Assembly: GCF_017798165.1 (NCBI RefSeq)
Contig: NZ_CP059068.1
Coordinates: forward strand, 2,170,001-2,234,000
Source of the DNA: Rhodoferax sp. AJA081-3
Lineage (GTDB): Bacteria > Pseudomonadota > Gammaproteobacteria > Burkholderiales > Burkholderiaceae_C
DNA: 64,000 nt
Direction of reading: 5' to 3'
Numbering within the stretch: the first letter of the stretch is position 1; each line of letters opens with the position of its first letter. Shown here in pieces: positions 18,145-26,880 of the stretch. A program made the translations under genes and the position numbers. The notes beneath the pieces are model-generated. The model worked only from the letters and a program-made list of their open reading frames with translations, had not been told where the DNA came from and searched no databases.

Positions 18145-19272
18145 TTGCAGCTGCCCACTGTGTCGGGTTTGTACATCGGCCTGATGTCGGGTACCTCGCT
18201 GGACGGGGTGGATGCCGTGTTGGTCGATTTTGATGGCGCCCAGGCCCGGGTGCTGGTCCACACGAGTGCTCCCATGCCCGCATCGCTGCGGGTCGAGTTA
18301 CTAGCCCTGAACACCCCCACAGACAACGAGTTACACCGCGCCGCACTGGCCGCCAATGGTCTGGTGCGCCTGTATGCCGACCAGGTTGCGGCCTTGCTGG
18401 CGCAGAGCGGTGTTGCGGCACATGCAGTCAAAGCCATCGGCGCACACGGCCAGACCGTACGCCACCGGCCGCAGGAATTTGATGGCACCGGTTACACGCT
18501 GCAGCTCAACAACCCGTCCCTGCTTGCGGAGTTGTGCGGCATCACCGTGGTGGCCGACTTCCGCAGCCGCGATGTGGCAGCGGGTGGTCAGGGCGCACCG
18601 CTGGTGCCCGCCTTTCACCAGGCTTTTTTTGGCAAACCAGACCAGGCACTGGCGGTGCTGAATATTGGCGGCATTTCCAACATCACCGTGCTAGACCCCA
18701 GCACCCCGGATCTGCTGGGCTTTGACTGTGGCCCCGGCAATGCCCTGATGGATGCCTGGTGCATGGCGCACACCGGCCAGCCATTTGACGATGCCGGCCG
18801 TTGGGCGGCACAAGGCCGGGTACATGCCGGCTTGTTGGCCCTTTTGCTGGACGAACCCTTCTTTGCCAAGGCCCCGCCCAAAAGCACAGGTCGGGATCTG
18901 TTCAATACACCGTGGCTGGCTGGCAAGTTGGCAGGTTTTGATGGCACGGCGCCCCAGGATGTGCAGGCCACTCTGACCGAGCTGACCGCGCTATCCTGCG
19001 CCCGCTGCCTGTTGGACACCAGCCCCAGCTGCCAGACCCTGGTGGTGTGTGGTGGCGGCGCCTTGAACCACTTCCTGATGGTGCGTCTACAGGCCGCTTT
19101 GCCCACCTGCCGCGTGATCTCCTCAGCAGAACGGGGCTTGCCGCCGCTGCAGGTAGAGGCCACCGCCTTTGCCTGGCTGGCCCGCCAGACCCTGCAAGGC
19201 AAAACATCCAGCCTCAAAAGCGTTACGGGCGCACAAGGCGCCCGCATACTGGGTGGAATCTACCCGGACTAG
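18145..19272 (+). CDS. anmK: anhydro-N-acetylmuramic acid kinase
   Basis: Phosphorylates and opens 1,6-anhydroMurNAc released by lytic transglycosylases, giving MurNAc-6-P for peptidoglycan recycling. The family signature GLMSGTSLDGVDAVLVDFDG is at the N-terminus. AIGAHGQTVRHRP, FRSRDVAAGGQGAPLVPAFH and the C-terminal VVCGGGALNHFLM follow. 375 aa from a TTG at 18145. A GTG at 18160 is an alternative. It is probably co-transcribed with the upstream M23 peptidase. Confidence 0.94.
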   Translation: MQLPTVSGLYIGLMSGTSLDGVDAVLVDFDGAQARVLVHTSAPMPASLRVELLALNTPTDNELHRAALAANGLVRLYADQVAALLAQSGVAAHAVKAIGAHGQTVRHRPQEFDGTGYTLQLNNPSLLAELCGITVVADFRSRDVAAGGQGAPLVPAFHQAFFGKPDQALAVLNIGGISNITVLDPSTPDLLGFDCGPGNALMDAWCMAHTGQPFDDAGRWAAQGRVHAGLLALLLDEPFFAKAPPKSTGRDLFNTPWLAGKLAGFDGTAPQDVQATLTELTALSCARCLLDTSPSCQTLVVCGGGALNHFLMVRLQAALPTCRVISSAERGLPPLQVEATAFAWLARQTLQGKTSSLKSVTGAQGARILGGIYPD

Positions 19273-19293
19273 ACCGGGAAGACTGCCGTTTTA

Positions 19294-19656
19294 TTAAGAG
19301 AACGACGAACCACAACCGCAGGTGGTCGTGGCATTGGGGTTCTTGATCACAAACTGGGCACCCTGCAAGTCTTCTTTGTAGTCAATCTCGGCACCCACCA
19401 AGTACTGGTAACTCATCGCATCGATCAACAGAGACACGCCGTTTTTGCTCATCACGGTGTCGTCTTCGTTGGTGATTTCATCAAAGGTGAAGCCGTACTG
19501 GAAGCCGGAGCAACCGCCGCCTTGGACAAACACGCGCAATTTCAACTCGGGATTGCCCTCTTCGGCGATCAGGTCAGCCACCTTGGTCGCTGCGCTGTCG
19601 GTGAACAGGATGGGCGCGGGCATTTCGGTGGGCAGGGTTTCGGCTAGGGCACTCAT
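19294..19656 (-). CDS. erpA: ErpA, A-type iron-sulphur carrier
   Basis: Carries and inserts Fe-S clusters into apoproteins such as those of the isoprenoid pathway. 120 aa. The three conserved cysteines are present: one in [13 protein letters not shown] and two in TCGCGSSFS at the C-terminus. A GGAGT ribosome-binding site precedes the ATG. It converges with anmK, leaving about 20 bases. Confidence 0.95.
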   Translation of the reverse strand: MSALAETLPTEMPAPILFTDSAATKVADLIAEEGNPELKLRVFVQGGGCSGFQYGFTFDEITNEDDTVMSKNGVSLLIDAMSYQYLVGAEIDYKEDLQGAQFVIKNPNATTTCGCGSSFS

Positions 19657-19719
19657 GGACGGACTCCGGTCAAATTCAGGGGATGCGGGAATAGTACAGC
19701 AAATCGCTCGGGAATTCTG

Positions 19720-20115
19720 TTACTGGTTATTTGCCGCCAGCTTCAGTGTGGGCTTTTCCCCTTCACCCAAGATGGGGCGCAACTGGCCGGTAATCAAGGC
19801 GCCTTGGTGCATTTCCAGCGCGGCGTATTCCACATCCCCCTCAATGCGGGCCTTGGGCTGCAATTCCAGCATTTTTCGGGCATAAATAGGCCCTTTGACA
19901 CTGCCATTGATGATGATGTGGTCAGCAATCACTTCGCCAGTGATGCTGGCAATCTCGGAGATCACCAAGATGCTGGCCGCCTCGTCCGCGGCGCGAATGT
20001 TTCCAATGATGACGCCATCCACATGCATGCCATCGGTGAAACGGATGTTGCCCGTGATCTCACTGCCTTCAGCAATCACGCTTTTGATGAGGGGCTGCTT
20101 TTTCTTGTTGAACAT
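19720..20115 (-). CDS. bactofilin
   Basis: Polymerising cytoskeletal protein of the bactofilin (DUF583) family, which scaffolds cell-wall or morphogenetic enzymes at the membrane. 131 aa. The repetitive right-handed beta-helix pattern is visible from about 15 to 115 (SEITGNIRFTDGMHVDGVI, ASITGEVIADHIIINGSVKG, ARIEGDVEYAALEMHQGALI). A short polar N-terminus (MFNKKKQ) is typical. It follows the DUF6776-type gene on the same strand, 23 bases away. Confidence 0.9.
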   Translation of the reverse strand: MFNKKKQPLIKSVIAEGSEITGNIRFTDGMHVDGVIIGNIRAADEAASILVISEIASITGEVIADHIIINGSVKGPIYARKMLELQPKARIEGDVEYAALEMHQGALITGQLRPILGEGEKPTLKLAANNQ

Positions 20116-20138
20116 GAGACCAACCTTGCTTATTGATA

Positions 20139-20867
20139 TTACAACTTGATGGATTGCGTCGCCTTGACGACCGTGCCGTCCATCACCTTGGCGGACATGC
20201 CATTCACAACGACCTGGGCGGGTATGTCAAACTTTCCGTCCATACGACCATATTGCCTGACCTTGATCGCGGGGGGGACACCGGCCAGGTTGGCCGTCCA
20301 GGGCTTTCCATCCAATAGGCCGGAGAACGCAACCTCCAGGCGGCCATTGAACTCCACGGGGTTCTTGCCTGACTGGATCACCAGCACCTGCCATTTTAAC
20401 TTGCCGCCAGTCTGCAGATCGGCCTGGAGACTTCGGATGGCCAGGCCGTCGCCATTGGCGGAAGGAATCAGTTTTTCAAAAAAACCAAGGTCATCACGCA
20501 GTGTGCGGTTGTCGGCTTCCAGTTGTTTGAGCTGTGCCAGCAGGCTTTCGTGCGAGGCCTTCTCGGCCGTAACCAGGGTGTCCGCCGTGTTGGCAATGGA
20601 CTGCGCATGGTCGCGCTCCTGCTTGACCTTCACCAATTCCGCCTTCACTTCGGTCAACTCAGTGCGCAAGTGCAGCAACTCTTCCTTGGAGCCTTTCTCC
20701 AAACCGGCAATGTCCTTGCCAAACTCAAAGGCCCACAGGCCGATGGCCGCACAAAAACCCAGCACGATGGCAACGATGGCCCAACGAAAGGGCCAGGGCA
20801 TGGCGCTGCGCACAACCATGCGGGGCGCGCTGAAAGTAAGGCGGCGGCGTAAAAGCTTGAATCTCAT
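20139..20867 (-). CDS. membrane-anchored coiled-coil protein (DUF6776-like)
   Basis: A 242-aa protein with a basic cytoplasmic N-terminus, one membrane helix (WAIVAIVLGFCAAIGLWAF, about 28-46), a long coiled coil (about 58-125) and a C-terminal beta-rich domain (about 135-242). The layout matches a betaproteobacterial family annotated DUF6776, without known function. Linkage to the bactofilin gene suggests an envelope or cytoskeletal role, which is inference only. Confidence 0.75.
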   Translation of the reverse strand: MRFKLLRRRLTFSAPRMVVRSAMPWPFRWAIVAIVLGFCAAIGLWAFEFGKDIAGLEKGSKEELLHLRTELTEVKAELVKVKQERDHAQSIANTADTLVTAEKASHESLLAQLKQLEADNRTLRDDLGFFEKLIPSANGDGLAIRSLQADLQTGGKLKWQVLVIQSGKNPVEFNGRLEVAFSGLLDGKPWTANLAGVPPAIKVRQYGRMDGKFDIPAQVVVNGMSAKVMDGTVVKATQSIKL

Positions 20868-20892
20868 GGAGCGCGAAGTCTAACAACACAAT

Positions 20893-20930
20893 GTAAAACG
20901 GCTGCAAGGGTTTGCACCCTGGCAGCCGTT
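20893..20930 (-). terminator. rho-independent terminator after rpsI
   Basis: A 9-bp stem (AACGGCTGC at 20897-20905 with GCAGCCGTT at 20922-20930), with an inner AGGGT/ACCCT pairing, is followed on the minus strand by TTTTACATT. It lies downstream of the rplM-rpsI operon. Confidence 0.75.
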
Positions 20931-20966
20931 CGATTTGCAACGGAATGTTCTTCCGTTGGCGAGCGA

Positions 20967-21359
20967 TTAACGCTTGGAGAACTGCTTGCGACGGCGAGCG
21001 CCGTGGAAGCCGACCTTCTTACGTTCCACTTCGCGCGCGTCACGCGTCACGAAGCCGGCTTGGCTCAGTGTTGGCTTGAGCGTTGCGTCGTAGTCGATCA
21101 GGGCACGGGTGATACCGTGGCGCACTGCACCAGCTTGGCCGGACTCACCGCCGCCAGCGACGTTGACCATGATGTCAAACGTTTCAGCGTGGTTGGTCAA
21201 CAGCAGGGGCTGCTTGCAGATCATGATGGAAGTGCCACGACCGAAGAACTTGGAGATGTCCTTGCCGTTCACGACGATTTGGCCGGAGCCTTTTTTCAGA
21301 AACACGCGGGCGACGCTGGATTTGCGACGGCCGGTGCCATTGTTCCATTCACCGATCAT
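20967..21359 (-). CDS. rpsI: 30S ribosomal protein S9
   Basis: Small-subunit protein whose C-terminal tail contacts P-site tRNA. 130 aa with the conserved [19 protein letters not shown] start, [15 protein letters not shown] in the middle and the basic tail [14 protein letters not shown]. It overlaps the rplM stop by 4 bases, the standard rplM-rpsI operon. Confidence 0.98.
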   Translation of the reverse strand: MIGEWNNGTGRRKSSVARVFLKKGSGQIVVNGKDISKFFGRGTSIMICKQPLLLTNHAETFDIMVNVAGGGESGQAGAVRHGITRALIDYDATLKPTLSQAGFVTRDAREVERKKVGFHGARRRKQFSKR

Positions 21360-21826
21360 TTGGCTGCCTCACGTTTCACTGCTGCGGGAGAAATACCGGG
21401 GATGTCCAGAACCTTGGGCTGCTGGGCTGTGTGGGGGTGCTCAGCACCGCCGTAAACCTTGAGCTTCTTGATCATGGCGTAACCCAGGGGACCCTTGGGC
21501 AACATACCCTTGACGGCTTTTTCCAAAGCGCGGCCGGGGAACTTGTTTTGCATGTCACGGAAGTTGGTGGACGAGATGCCGCCGGGGTAACCCGAATGGC
21601 GGTAGTACACCTTGTCCAGCGACTTGGCGCCGGTGACGCGCAGCTGGGCTGCATTGGTGACGATGATGAAATCGCCGGTATCGACGTGAGGCGTGTAAAT
21701 GGCCTTGTGTTTGCCGCGCAAACGGAGAGCAACTTCGCTGGCTACTCGTCCGAGGACCTTGTCGGTCGCGTCAATCACAAACCACTCGTGCACGACCTCA
21801 GCGGGTTTTGCGCTGAAAGTAGACAT
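21356..21826 (-). CDS. rplM: 50S ribosomal protein L13
   Basis: Early-assembling large-subunit protein. 156 aa, slightly long because of an alanine/lysine-containing C-terminal extension. Family blocks [29 protein letters not shown], and [10 protein letters not shown] are present. An AGGAAA ribosome-binding site precedes the ATG. A strong promoter lies about 150 bases upstream, leaving a leader that could carry autoregulation. Confidence 0.98.
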   Translation of the reverse strand: MSTFSAKPAEVVHEWFVIDATDKVLGRVASEVALRLRGKHKAIYTPHVDTGDFIIVTNAAQLRVTGAKSLDKVYYRHSGYPGGISSTNFRDMQNKFPGRALEKAVKGMLPKGPLGYAMIKKLKVYGGAEHPHTAQQPKVLDIPGISPAAVKREAAK

Positions 21827-21983
21827 GAGAATTTCCTAAAAAAGGAGTTGGTTTGGCGGGCTCTTTTCCACGGTCGGCGTTTCTCTGATGGAAATCTCTT
21901 AGGTGGGGATACTCCACGGCACTGCCGTAAGACGGTGTGCGAAGCCTTCGCCGCGGAGCCACAAAAGCGCTGCGAAGCCCACG

Positions 21984-22011
21984 ATTATACAAAACTAATG
22001 AAAACAGGCAA
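21984..22011 (-). promoter_or_regulatory. sigma-70 promoter of rplM-rpsI with ~150-nt leader
   Basis: Read on the minus strand: -35 TTGCCT (22011-22006), a 16-base spacer and a perfect -10 TATAAT (21989-21984). Transcription should begin near 21977, leaving about 150 untranslated bases before the rplM ATG. The leader is GC-rich and can fold (GCTTCGCAGCGC, CCGCGGCGAAGG). Whether it is an L13-type autogenous leader cannot be told by eye. Confidence 0.75.
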
Positions 22012-22040
22012 GTTGCGCGCCCACCGGTTACCATCCAAGT

Positions 22041-22937
22041 ATGTTCAGTTACCGCCACGCCTTCCACGCCGGAAACCACGCCGACGTCCTTAAACACACG
22101 GTTTTGCTGGCCGTTTTGCGCCATATGGCCCAAAAAGACGCAGCGCTGACCATCTTTGACACCCATGCCGGTGCCGGCCTGTACCGCCTAGACGGTGACT
22201 ACGCCCAGACCAGCGCCGAAGCTGCCGAGGGTTTCCTCAAGCTGGTGGCGACCAAACCCAAAGAGCCGTTTGCACCGCTGTTGCAGGACTATCTGGACCT
22301 GGTCGCCAGCTTCAACAAGGCGGGCAGCCACAAGGTCTACCCCGGCTCTCCCTTCATCATCCACCGGGTGATACAGGAGCGGGACCGCGACAAGCTCAAG
22401 CTGTTTGAACTGCACCCCACCGACACCAAGACCCTGACCGCCAATATTGCCCAGCTCGAAGCCGGGCGCCAGATCGCCATCCTGCGCGAAGACGGTTTTG
22501 AAGGTATCAAGAAATTCTTGCCCCCTCCCTCGCGCCGCGCCCTGTTGTTGTGTGACCCCAGCTATGAATTGAAGACCGACTATGGCCGCGTGGCCGAAAT
22601 GGTGGCCGACTCGCTGGTACGTTTTGCCACCGGCACCTATGCCGTCTGGTACCCCATCATCCCGCGCCCTGAAGCACACGATCTGCCCAAGAAACTCAAG
22701 ACCCTGGCCAATAAGGCTGGCAAGAGTTGGCTGGGTGCCACGCTCACCGTCAAATCCAGCAAGCTGTTGCAGGATGACGAAGGCGAGGTAATTCGCCCCG
22801 GCCTGCCGGCCAGTGGCATGTTCATCATCAACCCGCCCCACACGCTCAAGGCCGGACTGCAAAAAGCCCTGCCCCAGATGGTGGAGCTGCTCAAGCAGGA
22901 CGCCAATGCCACCTTCACGCTGGAATCGGGCGGCTAA
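22041..22937 (+). CDS. rlmJ: RlmJ, 23S rRNA (adenine-2030-N6)-methyltransferase
   Basis: Methylates A2030 of 23S rRNA using S-adenosylmethionine. 298 aa with the family start MFSYRHAFHAGNHADVLKH, the SAM-binding DTHAGAGLYRL, and the catalytic LLLCDPSYELK, where this protein has Ser in place of the second Pro of the usual DPPY-type motif. It lies divergent from rplM and shares its promoter region. Confidence 0.93.
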   Translation: MFSYRHAFHAGNHADVLKHTVLLAVLRHMAQKDAALTIFDTHAGAGLYRLDGDYAQTSAEAAEGFLKLVATKPKEPFAPLLQDYLDLVASFNKAGSHKVYPGSPFIIHRVIQERDRDKLKLFELHPTDTKTLTANIAQLEAGRQIAILREDGFEGIKKFLPPPSRRALLLCDPSYELKTDYGRVAEMVADSLVRFATGTYAVWYPIIPRPEAHDLPKKLKTLANKAGKSWLGATLTVKSSKLLQDDEGEVIRPGLPASGMFIINPPHTLKAGLQKALPQMVELLKQDANATFTLESGG

Positions 22938-22958
22938 AACGTAGCCCACGGGTTAGCC

Positions 22959-24899
22959 ATGCGTGTCCTGCGCGATGCAATTGCGATTTTTCGCATGGAG
23001 ATGACGCTGTTTACGCGTTTTCCCAAGCTCAAGGTCTCGACGATTGGCGTGATCATCATCCCGGCGCTGTACGCGCTGATCTACCTTTCCAGCGTGCAAG
23101 ACCCCGGCGCCCACACCGGCGACCTCAAAGCCGCCCTGGTCAACCTGGACCAGGGGCTGCACTACCGCGGCCAGGATGTGAACGTGGGCCAGGAGGTGGC
23201 CGCGTCGATCCGCGAACGACAGACCTTTGGCTTTGTCGACTACCTGGAAGAAGACGAAGCCAAACGGGCGGTGCGGCAGGGTCGCCTGGCGTTTGCACTG
23301 ATCATTCCCAGCGACTTCAGCGCCAACGCCGTACCCGGGCAAGCCGCCGCCGGTGGCCGCCTGGTGATGTATGTGTCCGAAGGCAACAACTACAACGGTG
23401 CCCAGATTGCCAAGCGTTTTGCCGCCGAGCTGGGGCACCAGGTCAACATCAATCTGAACGAAAACCGCTGGTCCCTGGTGCTGACCAACGTCACCGGCTC
23501 GCGCGACAAACTGACCGAGCTGCGTAAAGGCGTGGCCACGCTGAATGACGGCGCGCAGAAATTGGATGCCGGTCTGGCGAAAGCCGACTCGGGCTCCAAA
23601 ACCCTGGCCAGCGGCGCGGACGGCTTGGGGCACGCCGTCGTGCAGCTGACGGACGGTGTCAAACAATTGGGCACCGGATTGCGCACCATGGACCAGCAAC
23701 GTCCGTCCGCACACGACCTGGCGGCGCTCAAGACCGCACCGGCCGAACTGCTGTCTGGCCACACCAGTCTGTCGCACGGCCTCCAGGATTTGCAGAATGG
23801 CGCACAGGAGCTGACCGACGCCAGCATTCGCATGCGGGACGAAACCAAGGCCATCCCCCTGGTTGGCACACGCCTCTCCGAAGGTGCGTCACAGCTCGGC
23901 GATGGTGCGGCCCTGTTGGGCGCGGGCATACAGTCCGCGCGCCTGGGCCAGGCGCAGCTGGCAGACGGCACCCAGAAGCTGGGTGCAGGCACGGCCAAGC
24001 TGGTAGACGGCATGGTGGCTCTGGGTGGCGGTATCCACACAGCGGCCAGCAAAGTGCCGGAAGATGCCAAGCTGGACGAATTGGCCAGCGCAAGCCGCAC
24101 AGTGGGTGCCGGAGCACACGATTTGCGCCAAGGACTGGGCCAGCTCAAAAGCGGCTCCAAAGAACTGACGCTGGGATTGGACCTGTTGAACCACTCACTG
24201 CCCCGAGATGTGCAGGCACCAGAGGGCAGCGCCCGTGGCCTGGCAGATTCGGTCGAGCCCGTCATCGAAATTGTGGCCCCCGTGCCCAACAACGGCGCTG
24301 GTTTTGCGCCCAACTTTCTGGCCACCTCGCTGTGGCTGGGCGCGGTGATGTCGGCTTTCCTGTTCCACCTGCGCCGCCTGCCACTGGCCGCGTCCACGGC
24401 CTCGCGCCCGGCCCGGTTGTTGGGCAAACTGGGCATTCTGGGCGCGGTGGTGGTTGCACAGGCCATGGTCATCATGCTGATGTCACTGTTTCTGCTGGAG
24501 ATTTCAGTGGCCCATTTGGGCCCCTATGCACTGACCTTGGTCATCAGTTCGCTGACCTTCCTGACCATCATCGTTGCACTGACCCGCGCCTTTGGGGACG
24601 CGGGCAAGGCTGCGGTGCTGCTGTTGATGGTGCTGCAACTGTCGTCCGCGGGGGGCGTGTTGCCGGTCGAACTGTCGGGAGGTATTTACCAGACGGTTAG
24701 CCCCTGGTTGCCCTTCACCTGGGTCATCAAGGCCCTGCGTGTCACCATGTTCGGCGCGTTTGACGGCGACTCGCTCAGCGCCTGGCTGGTCATCGGCCTG
24801 ATCGGCACCATCGCATGGCTGGCTGCGTGTTTTGTCGGTCGCTGGCAATTTGTCAGCACCGAGGAGCACCGCCCGGCGATGGAGTTTGAAGGGGTTTAA
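22959..24899 (+). CDS. YhgE/Pip-family membrane protein (ABC-2-type exporter-like)
   Basis: A 646-aa protein with one N-terminal membrane helix (STIGVIIIPALYALIYL, about 28-44) and five or six at the C-terminus (about 450-630). Between them is a long extracytoplasmic domain. It contains repeats of the LxDGAxKLxAGLA type (about 190-400, for example TLNDGAQKLDAGLAKADSG and QLADGTQKLGAGTAKLVDG), a coiled-coil feature of the YhgE/Pip family. Members are linked to secretion or phage reception, and the substrate here is unknown. It starts 21 bases after rlmJ. Confidence 0.85.
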   Translation: MRVLRDAIAIFRMEMTLFTRFPKLKVSTIGVIIIPALYALIYLSSVQDPGAHTGDLKAALVNLDQGLHYRGQDVNVGQEVAASIRERQTFGFVDYLEEDEAKRAVRQGRLAFALIIPSDFSANAVPGQAAAGGRLVMYVSEGNNYNGAQIAKRFAAELGHQVNINLNENRWSLVLTNVTGSRDKLTELRKGVATLNDGAQKLDAGLAKADSGSKTLASGADGLGHAVVQLTDGVKQLGTGLRTMDQQRPSAHDLAALKTAPAELLSGHTSLSHGLQDLQNGAQELTDASIRMRDETKAIPLVGTRLSEGASQLGDGAALLGAGIQSARLGQAQLADGTQKLGAGTAKLVDGMVALGGGIHTAASKVPEDAKLDELASASRTVGAGAHDLRQGLGQLKSGSKELTLGLDLLNHSLPRDVQAPEGSARGLADSVEPVIEIVAPVPNNGAGFAPNFLATSLWLGAVMSAFLFHLRRLPLAASTASRPARLLGKLGILGAVVVAQAMVIMLMSLFLLEISVAHLGPYALTLVISSLTFLTIIVALTRAFGDAGKAAVLLLMVLQLSSAGGVLPVELSGGIYQTVSPWLPFTWVIKALRVTMFGAFDGDSLSAWLVIGLIGTIAWLAACFVGRWQFVSTEEHRPAMEFEGV

Positions 24900-24921
24900 C
24901 TTCGCCCCACCAACGCTATGA

Positions 24922-25013
24922 GCAGTAGAGTTGGGGTGAGCGTCAAAGTGAGGTAAAGGGGGAGCACGAAGTGCGGAGGACACGAACGGCGACGCTTACC
25001 CCAGCTCTACTGC
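24922..25013. repeat. conserved-loop, variable-arm hairpin, class II copy B
   Basis: Arms 24922-24944 and 24991-25013 pair at 21 of 23 positions around a 46-base loop of the form AGGTAAAGGGGGAG, inner stem GCAC-GAA-GTGC, then GGAGGACACG. The inner stem differs from copy A (GGCC-GAA-GGCC) by compensating changes. Like copy A, it lies between convergent genes, here the YhgE-like gene and metF. Confidence 0.75.
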
Positions 25014-25034
25014 GGCTCCAGACTGAGCGTAGCC

Positions 25035-25880
25035 TTACGCCACCAAGCCCAGGCGCTCGCAGAGCGCAATCGTCGCCACACTCTGGTTCATGGTGTAGAA
25101 GTGCAGCGAAGGAGCACCACCGGCGCGCAACTGCTCACACAAACTGGTCACCACGTCCAGGCCAAAGGCCTTGATGGACGCCGTATCGTCGCCAAAACTT
25201 TGCAGGCGCAGGCGGATCCAGCGTGGAATCTCGGCACCGCTGGCGTCCGAAAAACGCATCAGCTGCGTGGAGCTGGTAATGGGCATGATGCCGGGCACCA
25301 CAGGCACGTTGAGGCCCATGGCCGCCACGTCGTCCACAAAACGGAAATAAGCGTCCGGGTTGTAGAAATACTGGGTGATGGACGAATTGGCACCAGCCTT
25401 GACCTTGGCGGCAAAAGCCTGCAAGTCGGCCTCGGGCGATCGGGCCTGGGGATGGATCTCGGGGTAAGCCGCCACTTCGATGAAGAAGTCGTCACCGGTT
25501 TCGGCACGGATAAAGGCCACCAACTCGCTGGCGTAGTGGAATTCACCACCGGCACCGTAGCCGCTGGGCAAATCGCCGCGCAGCGCCACCAGGCGTTTGA
25601 CGCCCATGGCCTTGAGTGTGGCCAGTTGGGCGCGCACCGTGTCGCGCGTGGCACCAATGCACGAGAAATGGGACGCGGCACTGACACCTTCGGCCAGGAT
25701 TTCGGAGACCGCATTGAAGGTGCCTTCTTGTGTGGAGCCACCGGCCCCAAAGGTCACCGAACAGAACTCGGGCTTGAGCGCATACAGCTGCTGGCGCACG
25801 GCGCGCAGCTTGGCCACACCTTCGGGGGTCTTGGGCGGAAAGAATTCCACGCTCAGGGGAATGCGGGATGTATCGGACAT
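25035..25880 (-). CDS. metF: methylenetetrahydrofolate reductase
   Basis: Reduces 5,10-methylene-THF to 5-methyl-THF with FAD, supplying methyl groups for methionine. 281 aa from the ATG at 25880. SVEFFPPKTPEG at the N-terminus, FCSVTFGAGGSTQEGT, and the FAD-contact region ALRGDLPSGYG are conserved. It is the last gene of the ahcY-tlyA-metF operon, so SAH recycling and methyl supply are under one riboswitch. Codons upstream of 25880 in the frame are not family-like. Confidence 0.95.
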   Translation of the reverse strand: MSDTSRIPLSVEFFPPKTPEGVAKLRAVRQQLYALKPEFCSVTFGAGGSTQEGTFNAVSEILAEGVSAASHFSCIGATRDTVRAQLATLKAMGVKRLVALRGDLPSGYGAGGEFHYASELVAFIRAETGDDFFIEVAAYPEIHPQARSPEADLQAFAAKVKAGANSSITQYFYNPDAYFRFVDDVAAMGLNVPVVPGIMPITSSTQLMRFSDASGAEIPRWIRLRLQSFGDDTASIKAFGLDVVTSLCEQLRAGGAPSLHFYTMNQSVATIALCERLGLVA

Positions 25881-25896
25881 GGCTTTCCAATCAGTT

Positions 25897-25935
25897 GGGG
25901 ACAGAGCTTGCAACTACGTTGCGGCGGTCTGTCCC
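25897..25935 (-). other. nested hairpin between tlyA and metF
   Basis: GGGACAGA (25898-25905) pairs with TCTGTCCC (25928-25935), and inside it GCAAC pairs with GTTGC. It fills the gap between the tlyA stop and metF start and could modulate metF translation or mRNA stability. There is no T-run, so a terminator is unlikely. Confidence 0.4.
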
Positions 25936-25942
25936 GCAAAAG

Positions 25943-26749
25943 TTATTTCGTTGCGCAAATAAAAAACTCGCGGTTGCCGTCTCCACCTTCGATGGGGGAG
26001 TCGAACCACGCCGTCACGGTCAGGCCCAGATCGGCACAGGTTTCGCGCAACCGCTGCTCCACGATGGGGTACATGGCGTCGTCCTTGACGATGCCGCCCT
26101 TGCCTACTTGGCCCGGCTGCAATTCGAATTGCGGCTTGACCAAGGTGAGCAACGTGCCGCCGGGTTTCAAAAAGGGAATAACCGCCGGCAGCACCAAGGT
26201 CTGCGAGATGAAGGACAGGTCGCCCACCACCACATCAAACTCTGGCACAAACGGCTCTGCGCCCTCAGCCTCTGGATCAAACTGGCCGCCAGCCCCCGTG
26301 TAATTTACACATGCTGCTTCAAAATCCATAGCAGTCAGGGAACGGGCATTCACCTTCTCGACACACAGCACACGGCCGTCTTCGCGCAGTTGCGGGTGCA
26401 GCTGGGCGCTGCCCACATCCACACCCACCACCAGACGCGCGCCATGCTGCAGCAGGCAGTCGGTAAAACCGCCGGTGCTTTGCCCCACATCCAGACAGGC
26501 CAGGCCGTCGACCGACAGGCCCACTTGCTTGAGCGCGGCTTCCAGCTTCAGACCGCCACGGGATACGTAGCGGGCCTCGGAGTCGTCGAGCAGGCGAACG
26601 TCGGCGTTCTCGGGCACTTCGTCACCGTTTTTGGCTACGCGCTTCCACGCCTCGCCCTGCAGCCATTCCACACCATCGGCAATCAGGCGCTGGGCCTGCG
26701 ACCGGGTAGTGGCCAGGCCACGTAAAACGAGTAGTTGGTCAATGCGCAT
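25943..26749 (-). CDS. tlyA: TlyA-family rRNA 2'-O-methyltransferase (S4 plus FtsJ domains)
   Basis: Predicted RNA ribose methyltransferase. An S4 domain occupies about 1-60 (RIDQLLVLRGLATTRSQAQRL) and an FtsJ-type Rossmann fold follows (CLDVGQSTGGFTDCLLQHGA, with DLSFISQTLVLPAV and VKPQFE). In mycobacteria TlyA methylates 16S and 23S rRNA and sensitises to capreomycin. Here the role is inferred. A copy of the dispersed GC-rich repeat lies inside the gene and adds about 16 residues (around VNYTGAGGQF) without breaking the frame. It is the middle gene of the ahcY operon. Confidence 0.9.
   Translation of the reverse strand: MRIDQLLVLRGLATTRSQAQRLIADGVEWLQGEAWKRVAKNGDEVPENADVRLLDDSEARYVSRGGLKLEAALKQVGLSVDGLACLDVGQSTGGFTDCLLQHGARLVVGVDVGSAQLHPQLREDGRVLCVEKVNARSLTAMDFEAACVNYTGAGGQFDPEAEGAEPFVPEFDVVVGDLSFISQTLVLPAVIPFLKPGGTLLTLVKPQFELQPGQVGKGGIVKDDAMYPIVEQRLRETCADLGLTVTAWFDSPIEGGDGNREFFICATK
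26286..26333 (+). repeat. dispersed CTGTAGCCCCCGT repeat, copy 5, inside tlyA
   Basis: Reads GCCAGCCCCCGTGTAATTT, then ACACATGCTGCTTCAAAATC, then CATAGCA. It is antisense to the gene and translated in frame, between the SAM-binding half and the DLSF motif. Confidence 0.65.
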
Positions 26750-26771
26750 GTGTTCCTCAAAGTAACAGCGG

Positions 26772-26864
26772 TGAATTGGGGGTCGGGTGAATTAGGGGTC
26801 AGAGCACACATTCGCTGTGCGAATGGTGATCCGCCCCCCAATTCCCTAATCCGACCCCCAATTC
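26772..26864. repeat. REP/REPIN-like palindromic element
   Basis: Perfect 14-bp outer arms (GAATTGGGGGTCGG and CCGACCCCCAATTC) enclose a second pairing (ATTAGGG/CCCTAAT) and a central CATTCGC-TGTG-CGAATG hairpin. The inner text GGGGTCAGAGCACAC resembles REP sequences mobilised by RAYT transposases. It sits in the gap between ahcY and tlyA, inside the operon. Confidence 0.7.
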
Positions 26865-26880
26865 GCCTTTCGGCGCTCGC

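Noticed and set aside
16994..18421. 475-codon minus-strand frame overlapping the M23 peptidase and anmK genes
   Set aside because: It spans two real genes in antisense, with Gly/His/Gln-rich shadow composition.
23560..24160. Regular repeats in the YhgE-like gene
   Set aside because: They are protein repeats (LxDGAxKLxAG) with degenerate DNA, not a DNA element.
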